Source of the DNA: Cannabis sativa
Taxonomy: Eukaryota; Streptophyta; Magnoliopsida; Rosales; Cannabaceae
DNA length: 64,000 bases
Direction: 5' to 3'
Assembly: GCF_029168945.1 (NCBI RefSeq)
Contig: NC_083602.1
Span: 32,909,323-32,973,322, forward strand
Shown: piece after piece, positions 1 to 11,460 of the stretch
How positions within the stretch are numbered: the stretch's first letter is position 1
How the letters are laid out: each line of letters opens with the position of its first letter
Notes under the pieces: model-generated
Told to the model about the DNA's origin: nothing
The model's database searches: none
The model's input: the letters and a program-made list of their open reading frames with translations, nothing else
Program-made: the position numbers and the translations under genes

Positions 1-962
1 TTCACATAAGCTGAAATATCATTTATACGGGGTCAAGTGTTTTAAGGATAAAATACATAGTAGGGTGTTACGGTAATTTAATCCCTTTACCGTGTAGATC
101 ATTCATATAGAGGATAATTGATCAAATTAGGATTATAACAATGGATAACTAATGATGTGTCTATATGGTGGAACATATAGAGCATTCTATATACTGAGAG
201 TGCAATTCTAAGTTCTATGCGTGGATTCAACGAAGAATTAATAAGTTAGTGAATTTTAGTGCTAAATTCTTGATCTACTTATTGGAAGCTCGGTTATATA
301 GACCCATGGTCCCCCCACTAGTTGAGATAATATTGCTTGTAAGACTCATGTAATTGGTTTTGATTAATCAATTATAATTTACAAGTTAGACTATGTCTAT
401 TTGTGAAATTTTCACTAAGTAAGGGCGAAATTGTAAAGAAAGAGTTTATAGGGGCATATTTGTTAATTATGATACTTTGTATGGTTCAATTAATAAATAT
501 GATAAATGACAATATTATTTAATAATTATTTATAGTTATTAAATAGTTAGAATTGGCATTTAAATGGTTGAATTAGGAAATTGGCATTTTTGAGAAAATC
601 AGATACAAAAGGTGTTAAAATTGCAAAATTGCAAAACCCAAGGCCCAATCCACTAAGGCATGGCCGGCCACCTATTGTGTGTATTTTAAGTTGATTTTTT
701 CATTATTTTAATGCCATATAATTCAAATCTAACCCTAGTGGAATGCTATAAATAGATAGTGAAGGCTTCAGGAAAAACGACTTTTTCTTCTGACACTTTC
801 TGAATCAGAAAACCTGAGCCTTCTCTCTCCCTATCTGGTTGACCACTCCCTCTCTTCTTCTTCAATATTTCGAAATCCTTAGTGATTAGAGTAGTGCCCA
901 CACACATCAAGCAATACCTCAATCATAGTGAGGAAGATCGTGAAGAAAGATCATCAGCAAAG
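1..962 (+). mobile_element. Copia-type LTR, cut by window start, first segment
   Basis: This is the 3' two-thirds of an LTR family that occurs seven times in the window; complete copies run from TGTTGGGTTTTATGCCC to ATTTCCAACA. Sense is + because a TATA box (CTATAAATAG, 746-755) is followed by a CT-rich leader. The start lies left of the window. The copy is broken at 962 by an inverted copy of the same LTR and resumes at 2850. Whether it is a solo LTR or part of an element cannot be seen. Short open frames in it are not conserved between copies and are not genes. Confidence 0.9.
746..755 (+). promoter_or_regulatory. LTR TATA box
   Basis: CTATAAATAG lies in the copia-type LTR, followed within about 100 bases by a CT-rich leader. 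The same box recurs in other copies, for example 18581-18590 and 21717-21726 on + and 37604-37613 on -, so it fixes the transcription direction of this LTR family. Confidence 0.7.
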
Positions 963-2844
963 TGTTGGAAATTATTTTACCAGGATCTTAGATCTACTCA
1001 CAAGTATGTTTATTAACATCCTAAATAAGAACTTTCTAAAACGATAAATTAAACACATATAAAGTTTAAGAAACCTTACATTGGGTGCAGCGAAATATAA
1101 TGACTCCTTCCGTTCAGATATCTAGCCCTTGATTCCTTTCTGTAGCAGAGCATTATCAATATCTGAACCTGGATCTCTTTCTCTGAATCTTTGATGCTGA
1201 AACTCCTTTTGCTGAATGTCTTTCTTCACGATCTTCCTCACTATGATTGAGGTATTGTTTGATGTGTGTGGGCACTACTCTCACACTAAGATTTTCAAAA
1301 TTGAAGAGGGAAGTAGAAAGAGAAGGGTCAGCCAAAGATAGGGAGAGAGAAGGCTCAGGTTTTCTGAATCAGAAGAAGTGTTTTTCCTGAAGCCTTCACT
1401 ATCTATTTATAGCATTCCACTAGGGTTAGATTTGAATTATATGGCATTAAAATAATGAAAAAATCAACTTAAAATACTTACTAAGGTGGTCGGCCATGCA
1501 CTTAGTGGATTGGGCCTTGCTTTTTGCAATTTTGCAATTTTAACACCTTTTGTATCTGATTTTCTCAAAAATGCCAATTTCCTAATTCAACCATTTAAAT
1601 GCCAATTCTAACTATTTAATAACTATAAATAATTATTAAATAATATTGTCATTTATCATATTTATTAATTGAACCATACAAAGTATCATAATTAACAAAT
1701 ATGCCCCTATAAACTCTTTCTTTACAATTTCGCCCTTACTTAGTGAAAATTTCACAAATAGACATAGTCTAATTTGTGAATTATAATTGATTAATCAAAA
1801 TCAATTACATGAGTCTTACAAGCAATATTATCTCAACTAGTGGGGGGACCATGGGTCTATATAACCGAGCTTCCAATAAGTAGATCAAGAATTTAGCACT
1901 AAAATTCACTAACTTATTAATTCTTCGTTGAATCCACGCATAGAACTTAGAATTGCACTCTCAGTATATAGAATGCTCTATATGTTCCACCATATAGACA
2001 CATCATTAGTTATCCATTGTTATAATCCTAATGTGATCAATGATCCTCTATATGAATGATCTACACAGTAAAGGGATTAGATTACCGTAACACCCTACTA
2101 TGTATTTTATCCTTAAAACACTTGACCCCGTATAAATGATATTTTAGCTTATGTGAAATGAGATCTCCACTATTTATTTTCGTTTGGTCAAGCTTGAAGG
2201 AGATCATCCTTTGCTTACTATTCGCCAGATAGAAGCTATAGATTCCATGTTTATGCTAGCGCTCCCACTCAATTGCACTAACGTGTTCCCAAAATGTACG
2301 TATCACCCTGACCTAAAAGTAGGCTTAACTAACAAATCAAAGAACACGAATAGCCTTTCAAGATTGAGCCTAATCATAACAGGATTAAGATCATTTGATC
2401 TAGGATCAACTTGGCGATATTGACTTGAATAGATTTTACGGTAAGTTTAATTAAATCTAAGTCAAAGTTCAATATCGGTCCCTTCCGATGCATACTCCAT
2501 GCATCCAACCTGAGCTTTACTTTAACCAATGTTCTGGAAAGAACATAGTATTTCTCCAAATACAAGTAAACTCTTGTTGTAGATTATCATATCAGTAAAA
2601 CCCTATGTCTGATAAATCTAGGAAACTTTATTCACATAGTCATGTTTACTTTCCAATGTCTTGACGGCACAATAAACAGGATCAAGTATGTGAAAAGGGT
2701 TTCAGATGAATCTATACATTATGTACATATAATCATGAAATAAATCATGTGAACCATGCAACATTAAATGTTATTTCTGATCTATATTAATAAGTAAATC
2801 TGATTATATTGAAATGAGTTTTATTTAGGGCATAAAACCCAACA
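963..2844 (-). mobile_element. Solo copia-type LTR inserted in opposite orientation
   Basis: A complete 1,882-bp LTR with TGTTGG/CCAACA ends sits inside the + copy of the same family. It is flanked by a perfect 5-bp target duplication CAAAG (958-962 and 2845-2849). There is no internal region, so this is a solo LTR left by LTR-LTR recombination. With the host copy it forms a long inverted repeat: bases 1-962 pair with about 1207-2155. Confidence 0.93.
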
Positions 2845-3092
2845 CAAAGGAGTTTCAACATCAAAGATTCAGAGAAAGAGATCCAGGTTCAGATATTGAT
2901 AATGCTCTGCTACAGAAAGGAATCAAGGGCTAGATATCTGAACGGAAGGAGTCATTATGTTCCGCTGCACCCAATGTAAAGTTTCCTAAACTTTATATGT
3001 GTTTATTTCATCGTTTTAGAAAGTTCTTATTTAGGATGTTAATAAACATACTCGTGAGTAGATCTAAGATCCTGGTAAAATAATTTCCAACA
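2845..3092 (+). mobile_element. Copia-type LTR, last segment
   Basis: This continues the LTR of 1-962 after the nested copy. It starts with the repeated target bases CAAAG and ends with the family terminus TTCCAACA at 3092. The site is embedded in an older gypsy-type LTR. Confidence 0.9.
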
Positions 3093-3335
3093 TGTATTGC
3101 ATTGCCTAACCAGGTGAGCTCATGTCATAATCTAACATCCGTATACCGAATTGCCTTATCAAGCTAGCTAAGCCTATGCCATAACTTGGCACCATATCAC
3201 CTAATCAGGTATACTTATATATCATATTGCCTAATCAGGCAAATCCATTTCACAATCTGAAATCCATATATCATATCACCTAATCAGGTGAAGTCGTATG
3301 TCACATTTGCATTATTACTATCTAATCAGACAGTC
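3093..3335. repeat. Degenerate tandem repeat with small palindromes
   Basis: Units of roughly 50-55 bases each carry a short palindrome: TGCCTAATCAGGCA, CACCTAATCAGGTG and wobble-paired relatives. The stem bases change together while the AATC loop stays. It lies in the 3' (R/U5) part of the LTR relic at 3093-4817, read on the - strand. Confidence 0.65.
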
Positions 3336-4817
3336 AATGATTACAAAACCAGTCATGCCATGTGGTACATTATGCCTTTCTTACCTATCTAGATTCATGC
3401 ATGTCGGCCAAACCAAGTGGAAAAATATCCCTGATGATCTCGACCCTATATCACAACAACAGTAAACCAGTAAGTATTTATTTTAAAATACTACTTAACA
3501 GTTGCGTAAGACAATATAGGATTTTCTACCAAACCCCACGGTATAAATACACTAAAACAAACCTTATATTTTGGCTCTAAAATATACAACATATTATATA
3601 GCTCGTTGGAAGTTTCAAAATAGTATATAGAACGTCTAAAACGGACACCTAAGTGAAAAGTTATGACAAAAATACAATTTTTGATCTCATATGAATTTCC
3701 AAAACGGTAGAACACAAAAATTCTAATTTTTGCGCTCACCGAAACCTATCTAAATCACTCTAAACTTCACAGAGTACATATATATCATAAATACTACCAT
3801 CCTTACGTAACATAATTAAAATTGAGCCCTAAATGAAAAATGACAGTATTGTTTGGACTAAGCTTTAAAAAGTTTCAAACTCAATTTCTAACTCAAAATC
3901 ACCTCAAATTCAACAAGTAAACATCGAAACTAGTCTCATAGCTACCAAAGAACAATTCTACAAAGCTAGATTCTCCATAATCACTCTAAATTACAAAGCT
4001 GCTATATAAAACCAATCGTTTTTAACTTAAAACAAAATTAAATTATACCTAAAGCTTTCCCTCTTCAAAGATTTGTTATCCCACTATTACGAGAGCTTAG
4101 ATCGCTAGGTTTCGAGTTGACAATCAAAGAAGAAAGATATAGAGAGAAGAGATTTTCGTCGAAGGAGGATGAGGGTTCCTTCTATACTGTTTATAAACTT
4201 ATAATATATATAATAAACTTATCATTATGATAAGTTTTAATAAAAATAATAATATTATAATAATAATATTATTATCCTATTGTCGTTTTTTTATTAATAG
4301 TTATCCTATCATTTCTTTTCCACTAAGAAACCTCCATTTCTAGGTTATTTAGCTAACTGCGAGTACCCCAAAATATCTTGGTATTTTTAAAATCAACTTA
4401 CCTCAATAATCTCATCAATATTTCTAACTAATGTCGTTGTGACATTTTTGGCCTCCAATCGGGTCTCCAGGGTCACCGAACATAAAAATATTTTTATTTC
4501 ATAAATAACTCATATTATATCCACGTATTTCAAATAATCTCCGTAATTAATAAATTACGCTTATTTATCCACTTATCGAGTCTTCAGGGTCGCCAAACCT
4601 CAAAATATTTTTATTCTTCATATAGCTCATATTATATTCACACATGCTATTTAAATCTCTGTAATTAACAAATAGTGCTTATTTACTCACTTATAGTAAA
4701 TTTAAATTTTATGCTGAAATAGATTAGTAGGATCATAATCCCACTTATTACTCGATTAACCCATAAATATAAATATAAACCATAATTATTTATCATTAGG
4801 TTTATTGAGATATTACA
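3093..4817 (-). mobile_element. Old gypsy-type LTR relic
   Basis: Read on the - strand this begins with TGTAATATCTC at 4817. It then follows the same order of blocks as the LTRs at 7671-10238 and 26671-28527: a block close to ATTATAATCC, a TTAATTAC block, a CT-rich leader, and a block matching the reverse complement of about 8780-8940. Its 3' end is cut off by the copia-type LTR ending at 3092. It is clearly more diverged than the other two copies. No internal region can be assigned to it. Confidence 0.7.
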
Positions 4818-5688
4818 ACTTTAATTTTTTTAATTTAATGCAAAATTTAGTTTTAGCCCAATATACTTCATGTGATTCTAACTTATTTAATTGTTGTCAT
4901 GATTATGATTTATGTATGGTTTTACTTTATGTGGTTATAATTAAGGCTATTATCTAGATTGTGAGATTTATTACTTGAGAGGGGAACTTTTAAATAATCA
5001 GACATCAGGTAGATCAACTTAGGTGTTGTGAGATTGAGAGATAAGCCTTAGGTATCTGAAATAGTTCTAAATTGTGAAATTGAGATGTGGAATATTTAGG
5101 ATTGTTTTTAGAGTGAGACTTAATGAAGGTAAGGTATAATGGTGGTGTAAAGATATAGGCTATTGGTATTCGTGTTTCCAGATAATTGACATGTGGACTT
5201 CCAAGGCCTAAAATTAGCCAAGACATACCCATGCATAGACCCAATCAGACTAGTGGGTCAATCCGCCATGGAGTCAGACCACGGCTCCAAATTCAGCTAC
5301 AAATCCAACTTACAGTTATGATAAAACTGGACCTAATTTGTCTTGTAAGGGAGGTCACCTAGAAGAATATAAACCCAACTTAATATATCTGGACACCCTC
5401 ATGGGGTAATTAGGGAAGGGAAATTGAAAAGACCTTCATAAGTAGTCCTACGTGGCACCTTTCTAACACAGAATCCCACCAAATTAGGGGTTTGTTCCTT
5501 GTGTCAGACTTAGGGAGTGCGCGCACCATCAAAAGGGGCATGCCTTTTTCCAACACCTTCTTCTCTAACGAATATTGTTCACGATCGACGACACTTGCAA
5601 CTTGTCACTATCAAGTGGACCCTTCCATACAGATTCCCATTGTCTCTCAAATTAGGCCTCACCTAACTGACCCAAAGTCAATATAATA
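4818..5688. other. Unassigned stretch between two LTRs
   Basis: There is no convincing open frame, RNA gene or repeat here. The first 200 bases are AT-rich; about 5200-5680 is more balanced in composition. An RGMPFS segment near 5530 faintly recalls Tat-type gag, so part may belong to the relic at 7539-7636, but this is weak. Confidence 0.35.
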
Positions 5689-7538
5689 TGTTTTACCAGG
5701 ATGTAGATTTACTACCATGTATGTTGTTTAACATCCGAAATATGAATTTCTAAAACAATGTAAATAAACACATATAAAGTTTGAGAAACCTTATAGTGGG
5801 TGCAGCAGAATTAAATGACTCCTTTCGCTCAGATCTCTAACCCTTGTATCCTTTCTGTAGCAGAGTATCATCAAGATCTGAGCCCGATTCTCCTTCTCTT
5901 GAATTTGGATTTTTCACAGTCTTACACACTATGATTGAGGACCACTTGATATGTCTGGACATGCACTCAATCACTAGAGGATTCGAAATTGAAGAGAGAA
6001 AGAGAGATAGAAGGATTCAAAATTGGTAGAGAAGATGGCTCAAGTTTTTGACTGAAGGAAAGTATTTTTTTTTTTTTATCTTTTCCTTTGAGGCCATCAC
6101 TACCTATTTATAGGAATCCACCTAGGGTTAGGTTAGAATTATTTGGCATTAAAATAATGAAAAAAATAAATGGTAAATTGTCCATTAAGTGGTCGGCCAT
6201 GGATATGGGCCCACTTTGCAATTTTGCCATTTTTTTCAACTATTTATATTATTTTCTCAAAATTTCTATTTTTCCAATTCAACCACTTAAATGCCAAAAA
6301 TAATTATCTAATAATTAAAATTAATTATCAAATCAAATTGCCATTTAACATATTTACTAATTAGACTTAATAAAGTCTCTTAATTAACAAATAAACCCTA
6401 GAATATCTTTTCTTCACAATTAAGCCCTAGCTTGGTGAAAATTCATAAACTAGACATAGTCTAATTTTAGAATTATAATTGATTAATTAAAATCAATTAA
6501 CTGAGTCTTACAAGCAGTTTGTCTCAACTAATATGGGGACCATGGGCCTATATAACCGAGCTTCCAATAAGCAGATCTAGAATTTACAAAGTAAATCCAC
6601 TAACTTATTAATTCCTCATTGCATCCACCATAGAACTTGGCATTGCACTCTCAGTTACATAGAACGCTTTATATGTTCCACGATATAGATATGCTATTAC
6701 TTATCCATTGTTATAATGCCAATAATCAATGATCCTCTATAAATGATCTACATTGCATAGGGACAAAATTACCGTTACACCCTTTCAATGTATTTTATCC
6801 TTAAAACACTTGGCCACCTATAAATGATATTTTAGTGAACTAATATAATCACTAAAATAAGCGCTCTATCATTTATTTCTATTTAGCCTAGCTCGAAGAA
6901 AATCATCTTTTCACTTATATGTCTGAATAGAAGCTATAGATTCCATATCTATGATTAGCGCTCCCACTCAATTGTACTATTGTGTTCCCAAAATGTACGT
7001 ATCAGCCTGACCAAAAAGTAAGCTTAACTAACAAATCAAATAACAAAAATAACACTCTTGAGATCGAACCTAATCATGTCAGGATTAAGATCATTTGATC
7101 TAGGATCAACTAGGTGATATTGAATTGAATAGATATCACGGTAAATTTATCATATCTAATCCAAGTTCAATATCGGTCACTTCCAATGTATACTCCATAC
7201 ATCTGATACTGGTAAACTTTGCCAATGTCCTGGAAAGGACATAACACTTATCCAAGGTGTAAGTATACTTATCGCTGATTATCATGCCAGTCTAAATCCA
7301 ATAAACTGACAAATCAGGGAATTAAACTTTTGAACATATAATCATGATTATATTCCACTTTGCTGACAACACTATAATCATGAACAAATACATATGTTCT
7401 GGACTTAATAGAATTTACACATTAAATATAAAAATGAAATAAATCATGTGAACCATGCAACATAAAATGAATTCTGATCTTTATTAATCAGTAAATTTGA
7501 TTATATTGAAATGGGTTTTTAGGGTACAAAACCCAACA
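5689..7538 (-). mobile_element. Diverged copia-type LTR
   Basis: Homologous along its length to the other copia-type LTRs on the - strand: it ends with AAAACCCAACA at 7538, has the conserved promoter region and the same internal block order, but carries many substitutions and small indels. The TGTTGGAAATTA end is shortened; similarity begins at TGTTTTACCAGG. I see no target duplication, so it is the oldest copy of this family in the window. Confidence 0.8.
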
Positions 7539-7636
7539 ATTAGTGGCTCTACAGTCAAGGATAGCACCTGGATCTTTACTTTGGAATGAAATGCAAAGGA
7601 AGAGGTCTGATGCCTTGTTCAACTTCGTGTTGAGAG
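7539..7636 (+). pseudogene. Tat-type gag fragment left of the Athila insertion
   Basis: This 98-bp piece ends in codons for ALFNFVLR. When one copy of the Athila target duplication is removed, it joins in frame to AQGFFNIEVAYTQAFG at 25392, the gag region of a Tat-type element. It is the left half of the site the Athila element entered; its own left end was cut by the LTR at 5689-7538. Confidence 0.65.
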
Positions 7637-9102
7637 TGTTACAAAAATTATGGTTAATACGCAAGTATACTGTAATATCCCGAAAAATATATTGATATTT
7701 TAATTGGACATATTTTATTAAATATGTGATTAAGTGGGAATTAGAGTAGGATTATAATCCTACTTAAACTAATTACGAGTTGATTAGGAAAATATGAGTA
7801 AATGAATAATAAAGCGTAATTTATTAATTACGGAGATTGTATTGAAATATGTGGGTATCGTAGATACCATAATTCGAATAAAATATTTTCGGGCCTGGCA
7901 ATTGTGGAACTCGACAGAATGGTCAGAAATGTCACGATGGTTGAAATTGTGTTATATTGGAAATTATACCGGACTAGGTTAAGATGTTGAGAACTAGGTT
8001 AAATCGGGAAAGTTAGAAAATTACCAAAATGCCCCTAGGTTATTTTAAAGTTTAATTTCTTTGGGGGGTAAATTAGCCATTTTGTATAATAGGTATTTTG
8101 ACTTTCTAGACTTTGTGGGCTGCCCACTATTATTAAAAAATAAAAAAAAAGAAAGAAAATAATAAGAAACCCCATTTAAGGGAAAAGCTTCCAAGGCAAG
8201 AAACAAAACTTTTTCTTCTTCTCCTTCTTCTTCCCTTCGTGTGAACCAAAAACCAGCCAGCAAAGGATCAAAACTTCACCATTTCTCTTGAATTGAAGTA
8301 GCTTGTAGAACCTAAGCACAACCTAGAAGCAATCAAGGTAAGTTCTATGCTTTGTTCTAAGAATTTAATTGGTTTTGGAGTAAGGTTTTGTGTTTCAGTA
8401 GCTGTAGGAGTTAAAGTAAGTTAGGGTTATGTTTAGTTTAGATTTTTGAGTATGCTGAAAATTGATTTGGGTGGTTTCCATGGCTGGTTGACTTGAGTTG
8501 CATTGGATGAAGCTAAAAATTAAGTTTTCTTCACTTGAACATGTGATTTTGAGTTAGAGATTGAATTGTTGTGTTTTGAAGCTTGGAATATGTTGTCTTA
8601 TGGTTATTATACTGCTCTGTAAAGTTTGGGATCAATTGGTTAGGTTTGGAGCAAGTTTTGGGACTTTGAAGAGCTGAAATTTTCGAGTTTCTGCTGTTGT
8701 GAACCGGAATTATGGATGGAACATGGCTGCACCAACCGGAATTCCGGATGGTCAATTTTCAGGAATCGCCGATTTTCGTATTTTAGCCATAACTTTTCAC
8801 TCGGGTGTCCGTTTTAGACATTCTATATACCGTTTCGAAGCTTATGAAGAGCTCTACAGTATGAGACATAGATTAGAGCCAAAAGATGTATTTCATTTTA
8901 GGGTGTTTTTATCATAAGATTTGGTAGAAAATCCTAAGTTATTTTATGCGGGTTTTAGACAGTGTTTTGGAATGGACCCTTATTGATTTACCTTTATCGT
9001 GACATAGGACTCGAAAGTGTCGGGCATCGTTCCACTCAGGTCGGCCCACATACTTGACTTTGGACTTGAGGTAAGAAAAGTACTATATACCGTTTGTAGT
9101 TA

Positions 9103-9258
9103 ACGATTATAATTGTGATAGTCTCGATTATGATCGAGGGAAATATTATGAAACGATTATTATCGTTTGACTCGATTATGATCGAGGGAAGTATTATGAA
9201 ACGATTATTATCGTTGTGGCTCGATTATGATCGAGTAAAAGAAACGGTTATTACCGTT
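9103..9258 (+). repeat. Hairpin array with TATG/TATT loops, part 1
   Basis: Seven hairpins in tandem on an approximately 49-base period: a wobble-paired stem at 9103-9116; CTCGAT-TATG-ATCGAG at 9123-9138, 9171-9186 and 9220-9235; AACGAT-TATT-ATCGTT at 9152-9167 and 9200-9215; and AACGGT-TATT-ACCGTT at 9243-9258. The last differs from its neighbours by a paired A-T to G-C change. It lies in the transcribed part of the LTR. Confidence 0.85.
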
Positions 9259-9360
9259 ATGAGTAATTACTCTTGAAACATCGAATAGGTTTCTTACTTA
9301 TCGTTTGTTGTATCGGACAACGATAGTGACATATACAGCTCGTGGTTAACGAGTGGTAGG

Positions 9361-9682
9361 GGTACTTTATGAAGTACCTAAATTATGTGGTTATGAAGTT
9401 GTGGAACGATCAAGAGTGTTATTATGTGATGAGTTGTAATTGAATACATTTTTGTTAAGGTAAGATTGAATAAATGTTAAATTGCTTATGAAATTGGTCA
9501 TTTTTCTTACAGTCTCAGTGGCTTAGGGATGTAAGAAAACAGGTTGTAATGATGTATGATTGGAGTGCTTTATGAAGCACTGAAATTGTGTGGATATGCT
9601 AATGTGTGAGCTAGGGTGCTTTATGAAGCATTGAAAATGAATATTTATGATAATGCATGATTAAGGTGTTTTATGAAATGCT
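9361..9682 (+). repeat. Hairpin array with TATG loops, part 2
   Basis: Four further hairpins, all with a TATG loop: GGTACTT/AAGTACC (9361-9378), AGTGCTT/AAGCACT (9564-9581), GTGCTT/AAGCAT with one G-U pair (9616-9631) and GGTGTTT/AAATGCT with three wobble pairs (9665-9682). Stem bases differ between units but pairing is kept. Confidence 0.8.
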
Positions 9683-11444
9683 GAGATTGTTGATTATGTA
9701 TAGCTATAAATACTCTTAATTTTGTAATGAGTTACTCGTATAGACGTTGAATTGTAAATATACGTTAAAAGAGTGCAATCTACTGGTATGAGTAATCTGT
9801 TGAAAAGAAATCTACTATCACTTTCCATAATTTTCTTTTGTCTAATAGCTTTCTTGCTGAGTCATTATGACTCACGGGTGCTTCATGATGCAGGTAAGAA
9901 GATTAGCGGTTCTTTTTGGCCACGAGTCAGAGGTCTCCCAGCAATGTACATATCAACCGTGTTGTCTTGGCTTCCAGGAAGCAGGATCACCCCTTTTTCT
10001 ATGATTGGATGTATAACCTACTCTTGTATTAATGGTTTTATAATTGGTTATAAAAGAATTTTATTAGCAGGGGATCCCCATATTACGAGAGTATTTTGAA
10101 CTAAAGTTTCTATTTTAAATTTAATTAAAGATAATATTTTTTTTTTGAATTAAACCACACTTTTCCTAAACTAATAGATTATTGATAATAAGATTATAAA
10201 AGCACACACGTGGCGTTCCTGAGGTTCAGGGCGTTACATATACGCAATCAAGTAGTATCTCACGCAAGTGAGGTCGAACAACAGGGAATTGGACTAAGTA
10301 CTACTAAATTATACTTATGATTCTATCTGGTAAAACAATACTTTTTGTGAATATAATAAAACAATTCAGAAAATTAAAAAGAACAAATGAATATTAATCA
10401 AGATGAGAGATTAGAGAGGTGAATCCTGTTGTTAAGTTACCAATGTTAATACCTAATTGCTATCCTTTTCTCAATGTGAATGACAGATTATGAATTAACC
10501 TAACTCTTTTCAGATCTTTTAGGTTCTAAATCTCATGTTCTCTAATTAACTTCTTAATTAAATCAACATGAAATCAGCATTAAGCAATAATCTTATTGTC
10601 ACTAAGGCTATGTAAATACTTTCGTTTCACATCAAAACCTAGACTATTCAATTTTAGCATTCTCAATTCTCACTTTTCAAATTTCGAATTGAGATCATTA
10701 AACATGTAAAAGGTGATCAATCTTGCACATGGAATTAAACACAAATATAGATAGTATTCACAATCAAGATGAAGGAATGGCAATTATCTATTAACTAGGC
10801 ATAAACTTAAACAACATTCATCATCCTCCCTTAATGGGAAATTTAGCTCATAAAAATAATAATAACATCCATGATTAAATTTGAACAAAACTAAACATAA
10901 AAGAAAGAAATAAGGGTAAAAGAAAGAAACTAGAAGGTGATATCGCTCCGGGTCTTCAAGATAGATTCTTCTCCACCTTCATCCACTATTTAGGTCTATT
11001 TCTGCTTAGTTTGACCTTCTGAGTCGTATTCCTTATATAGGGATGAAAGGTGTGCCTCCAATTGAGAGAAAAATCAAAATTAGGTCAAAACCACGATGTC
11101 CGTACCTAGTCGCGACAAGCCTTTAAGCTGGTCGCGACTATAGGCAAACCTCAAAAATCCAAGGTTCTGCCAAAATGTCGAAGTCGCGACTAGAGTCGCG
11201 ACCACAGAAAAGGGTCACGACCTGGCTCATTGGTGGTCGCGACTATTGATGCCTCTCGAGCAGATTTTTCCAATTTTTTTGCCAGTTTGTCCCGTCTTTT
11301 CACCATTTGACTGAATTTGAACTTTGACACCCCGGGAACCTTAAAAACAATGAAAATCAAGCGTAAAACCGCTCCAAAAAACACCAATAGACGATAAAAT
11401 GCTTACTTTTCAGACCCAAAACATAGGCTAAATATAACCTAACA

Positions 11445-11460
11445 AAATTCCCCCAAACTA
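11445..11460 (-). other. Polypurine tract of the Athila element
   Basis: Directly inside the 3' LTR, the - strand reads AGTTTGGGGGAATTTT, the primer for plus-strand DNA synthesis. Similar tracts recur upstream at 12094-12106 and 12615-12630. Confidence 0.85.

Larger units (their letters stand above)
7671..10238 (+). mobile_element. Solo gypsy-type LTR (2.57 kb) in the Athila LTR
   Basis: It runs from TGTAATATCCCG to GGGCGTTACA with a perfect target duplication TATAC (7666-7670 and 10239-10243). Sense is +: a CT-rich leader (about 8205-8240) is followed by a splice-donor-like AAGGTAAGTT near 8336. It is related to the LTR at 26671 and, more distantly, to the Tekay-like LTRs at 50927 and 57858: it shares a CCGGAATTCCGG block (8737-8748) and a GGCGTTACA-type end. 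The 3' half holds arrays of small hairpins. An open frame of 108 codons at 9773 is not conserved in the related LTR and is not called. Confidence 0.92.
7637..11444 (-). repeat. Athila 3' LTR, split by a solo LTR
   Basis: The LTR consists of 7637-7670 and 10244-11444 (1,235 bp in all), nearly identical to the 5' LTR at 24155-25386. It is interrupted by a gypsy-type solo LTR. It carries a CCTTATATAG TATA region (11031-11040, read on -) and a cluster of GTCGCGAC palindromes (11109-11243). Confidence 0.93.

Noticed and set aside
2184..2423. Small open frame (79 codons) that recurs at 45818-46057
   Set aside because: It lies in copia-type LTRs and is repeated only because the LTR is repeated; the frame is broken in other copies and has no protein-like features.
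9103..9258. CRISPR-like array of regularly spaced palindromes
   Set aside because: The period is about 49 bases, the 'spacers' are themselves repeated hairpins, and the context is a plant LTR.
9773..10099. 108-codon open frame with a hydrophobic start
   Set aside because: Inside a solo LTR; the related LTR at 26671-28527 does not keep the frame.
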